Positions 63,675 to 64,000 of a stretch of DNA of 64,000 nt are shown piece after piece; position 1 is the stretch's first letter, and each line of letters starts with the position of its first letter. The DNA is from Paraspadella gotoi. Lineage: Eukaryota > Chaetognatha. The position numbers and the translations under genes are program-made. Below the pieces are notes generated by a model. The model was not told the DNA's origin. It ran no database searches and was given only the letters and a program-made list of their open reading frames with translations. The stretch is taken from the NCBI GenBank assembly GCA_051294375.1, contig CM119264.1:24391403-24455402 (forward strand), given 5' to 3'.

Positions 63675-63699
63675 NNNNNNNNNNNNNNNNNNNNNNNNN
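63675..63699. other. Assembly gap (25 N)
   Basis: Second 25-N gap, again followed by sequence present about 4.65 kb upstream. Confidence 0.99.
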
Positions 63700-64000
63700 G
63701 AGAGAGAGAGAGAGAGAGAGAGGATTCTCTGCTCGTTTCCCGCTTCCCATCTTCGGATCAGACGGCGGCATAATTATTCCAAGATTCTAAAGACGCACAG
63801 CGACTCCCTTTAATATGGATTATTTTTTCCGCCCGGATCACTGTGCCGAATAATGTCCAATAAGTCCATGAAAGTGTTTTCTGTTTTCCATTTCTGCTCG
63901 CGGATCTGAGAGAAAATAGGGCATAATTTTTCTTAAAGGCCTCCTTAGCCTGTTGGCAAAGTTCCCTCGCTTTCACAGCGACACCAAGCGCAAAAAAAAA
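63700..64000 (+). repeat. Segment repeated from 59.05 kb (copy 2)
   Basis: After a (GA)n start the sequence repeats 59048-59350 with indels and runs off the window. It is likely the same genomic locus represented twice across the gap. Confidence 0.85.

Overview
The window is nuclear DNA from an invertebrate animal. The strongest evidence is a complete set of downstream exons of an innexin (the gap-junction protein family of invertebrates), together with GT-AG introns, AATAAA signals, secretory signal peptides and an HDEL-tailed luminal protein. I cannot name the phylum from sequence alone. The DNA is AT-rich, gene-poor and full of simple repeats, above all GA/CT tracts, and several patches carry the dense one-base indels expected of uncorrected long reads used to fill gaps.

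Layout. 1-9.0 kb: a Ty3/gypsy-type LTR retrotransposon on the minus strand, with tandem LTR-like units and, at 1-3.07 kb, a large imperfect palindrome. 9.0-12.2 kb: AT-rich repeats and nothing I recognise. 12.5-15.8 kb: two GC-rich islands in apparently inverted orientation around an 18-20-bp minisatellite and a 360-bp tandem repeat. 16.4-17.35 kb (+): a four-exon gene for a 120-residue protein with a signal peptide, twin CX3C and an HDEL tail. 19.2-21.4 kb (-): a five-exon gene for a secreted cysteine-rich protein of the GCC2/GCC3 repeat type with a Thr-rich tail. 21.6-22.2 kb: a short inverted-repeat transposon. 23.4-24.04 kb: a long purine tract. 24.05-32.9 kb: one 4.3-4.5-kb block present twice around a 25-N gap, probably one locus assembled twice. 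33.1-36.3 kb (-): a multi-pass membrane protein, possibly XK-related, broken by a frameshift. 37.2-37.4 kb: a Tc1 transposase remnant and a 31-bp inverted repeat. 39.3-39.95 kb (-): a TMEM254-like gene of 123 residues. 43.3-53.9 kb (+): the innexin, nine exons with large repeat-filled introns. 54.4-57.3 kb (-): two tandem EamA/drug-metabolite-transporter paralogues, one intronless, the other with an intron and cut by a 744-N gap. 57.3-64 kb: repeats, and a second case of a duplicated end beyond a 25-N gap.

The genes do not form a pathway. They are independent single genes: intercellular channel (innexin), small-molecule transport (EamA pair), ER lumen (HDEL protein), extracellular or surface (GCC repeats), and membrane proteins (TMEM254-like, XK-like). 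The most novel candidates are the HDEL twin-CX3C protein and the tRNA-like A/B-box segment inside the LTR units. The large palindrome and the two duplications must be tested against assembly error before any biological reading.
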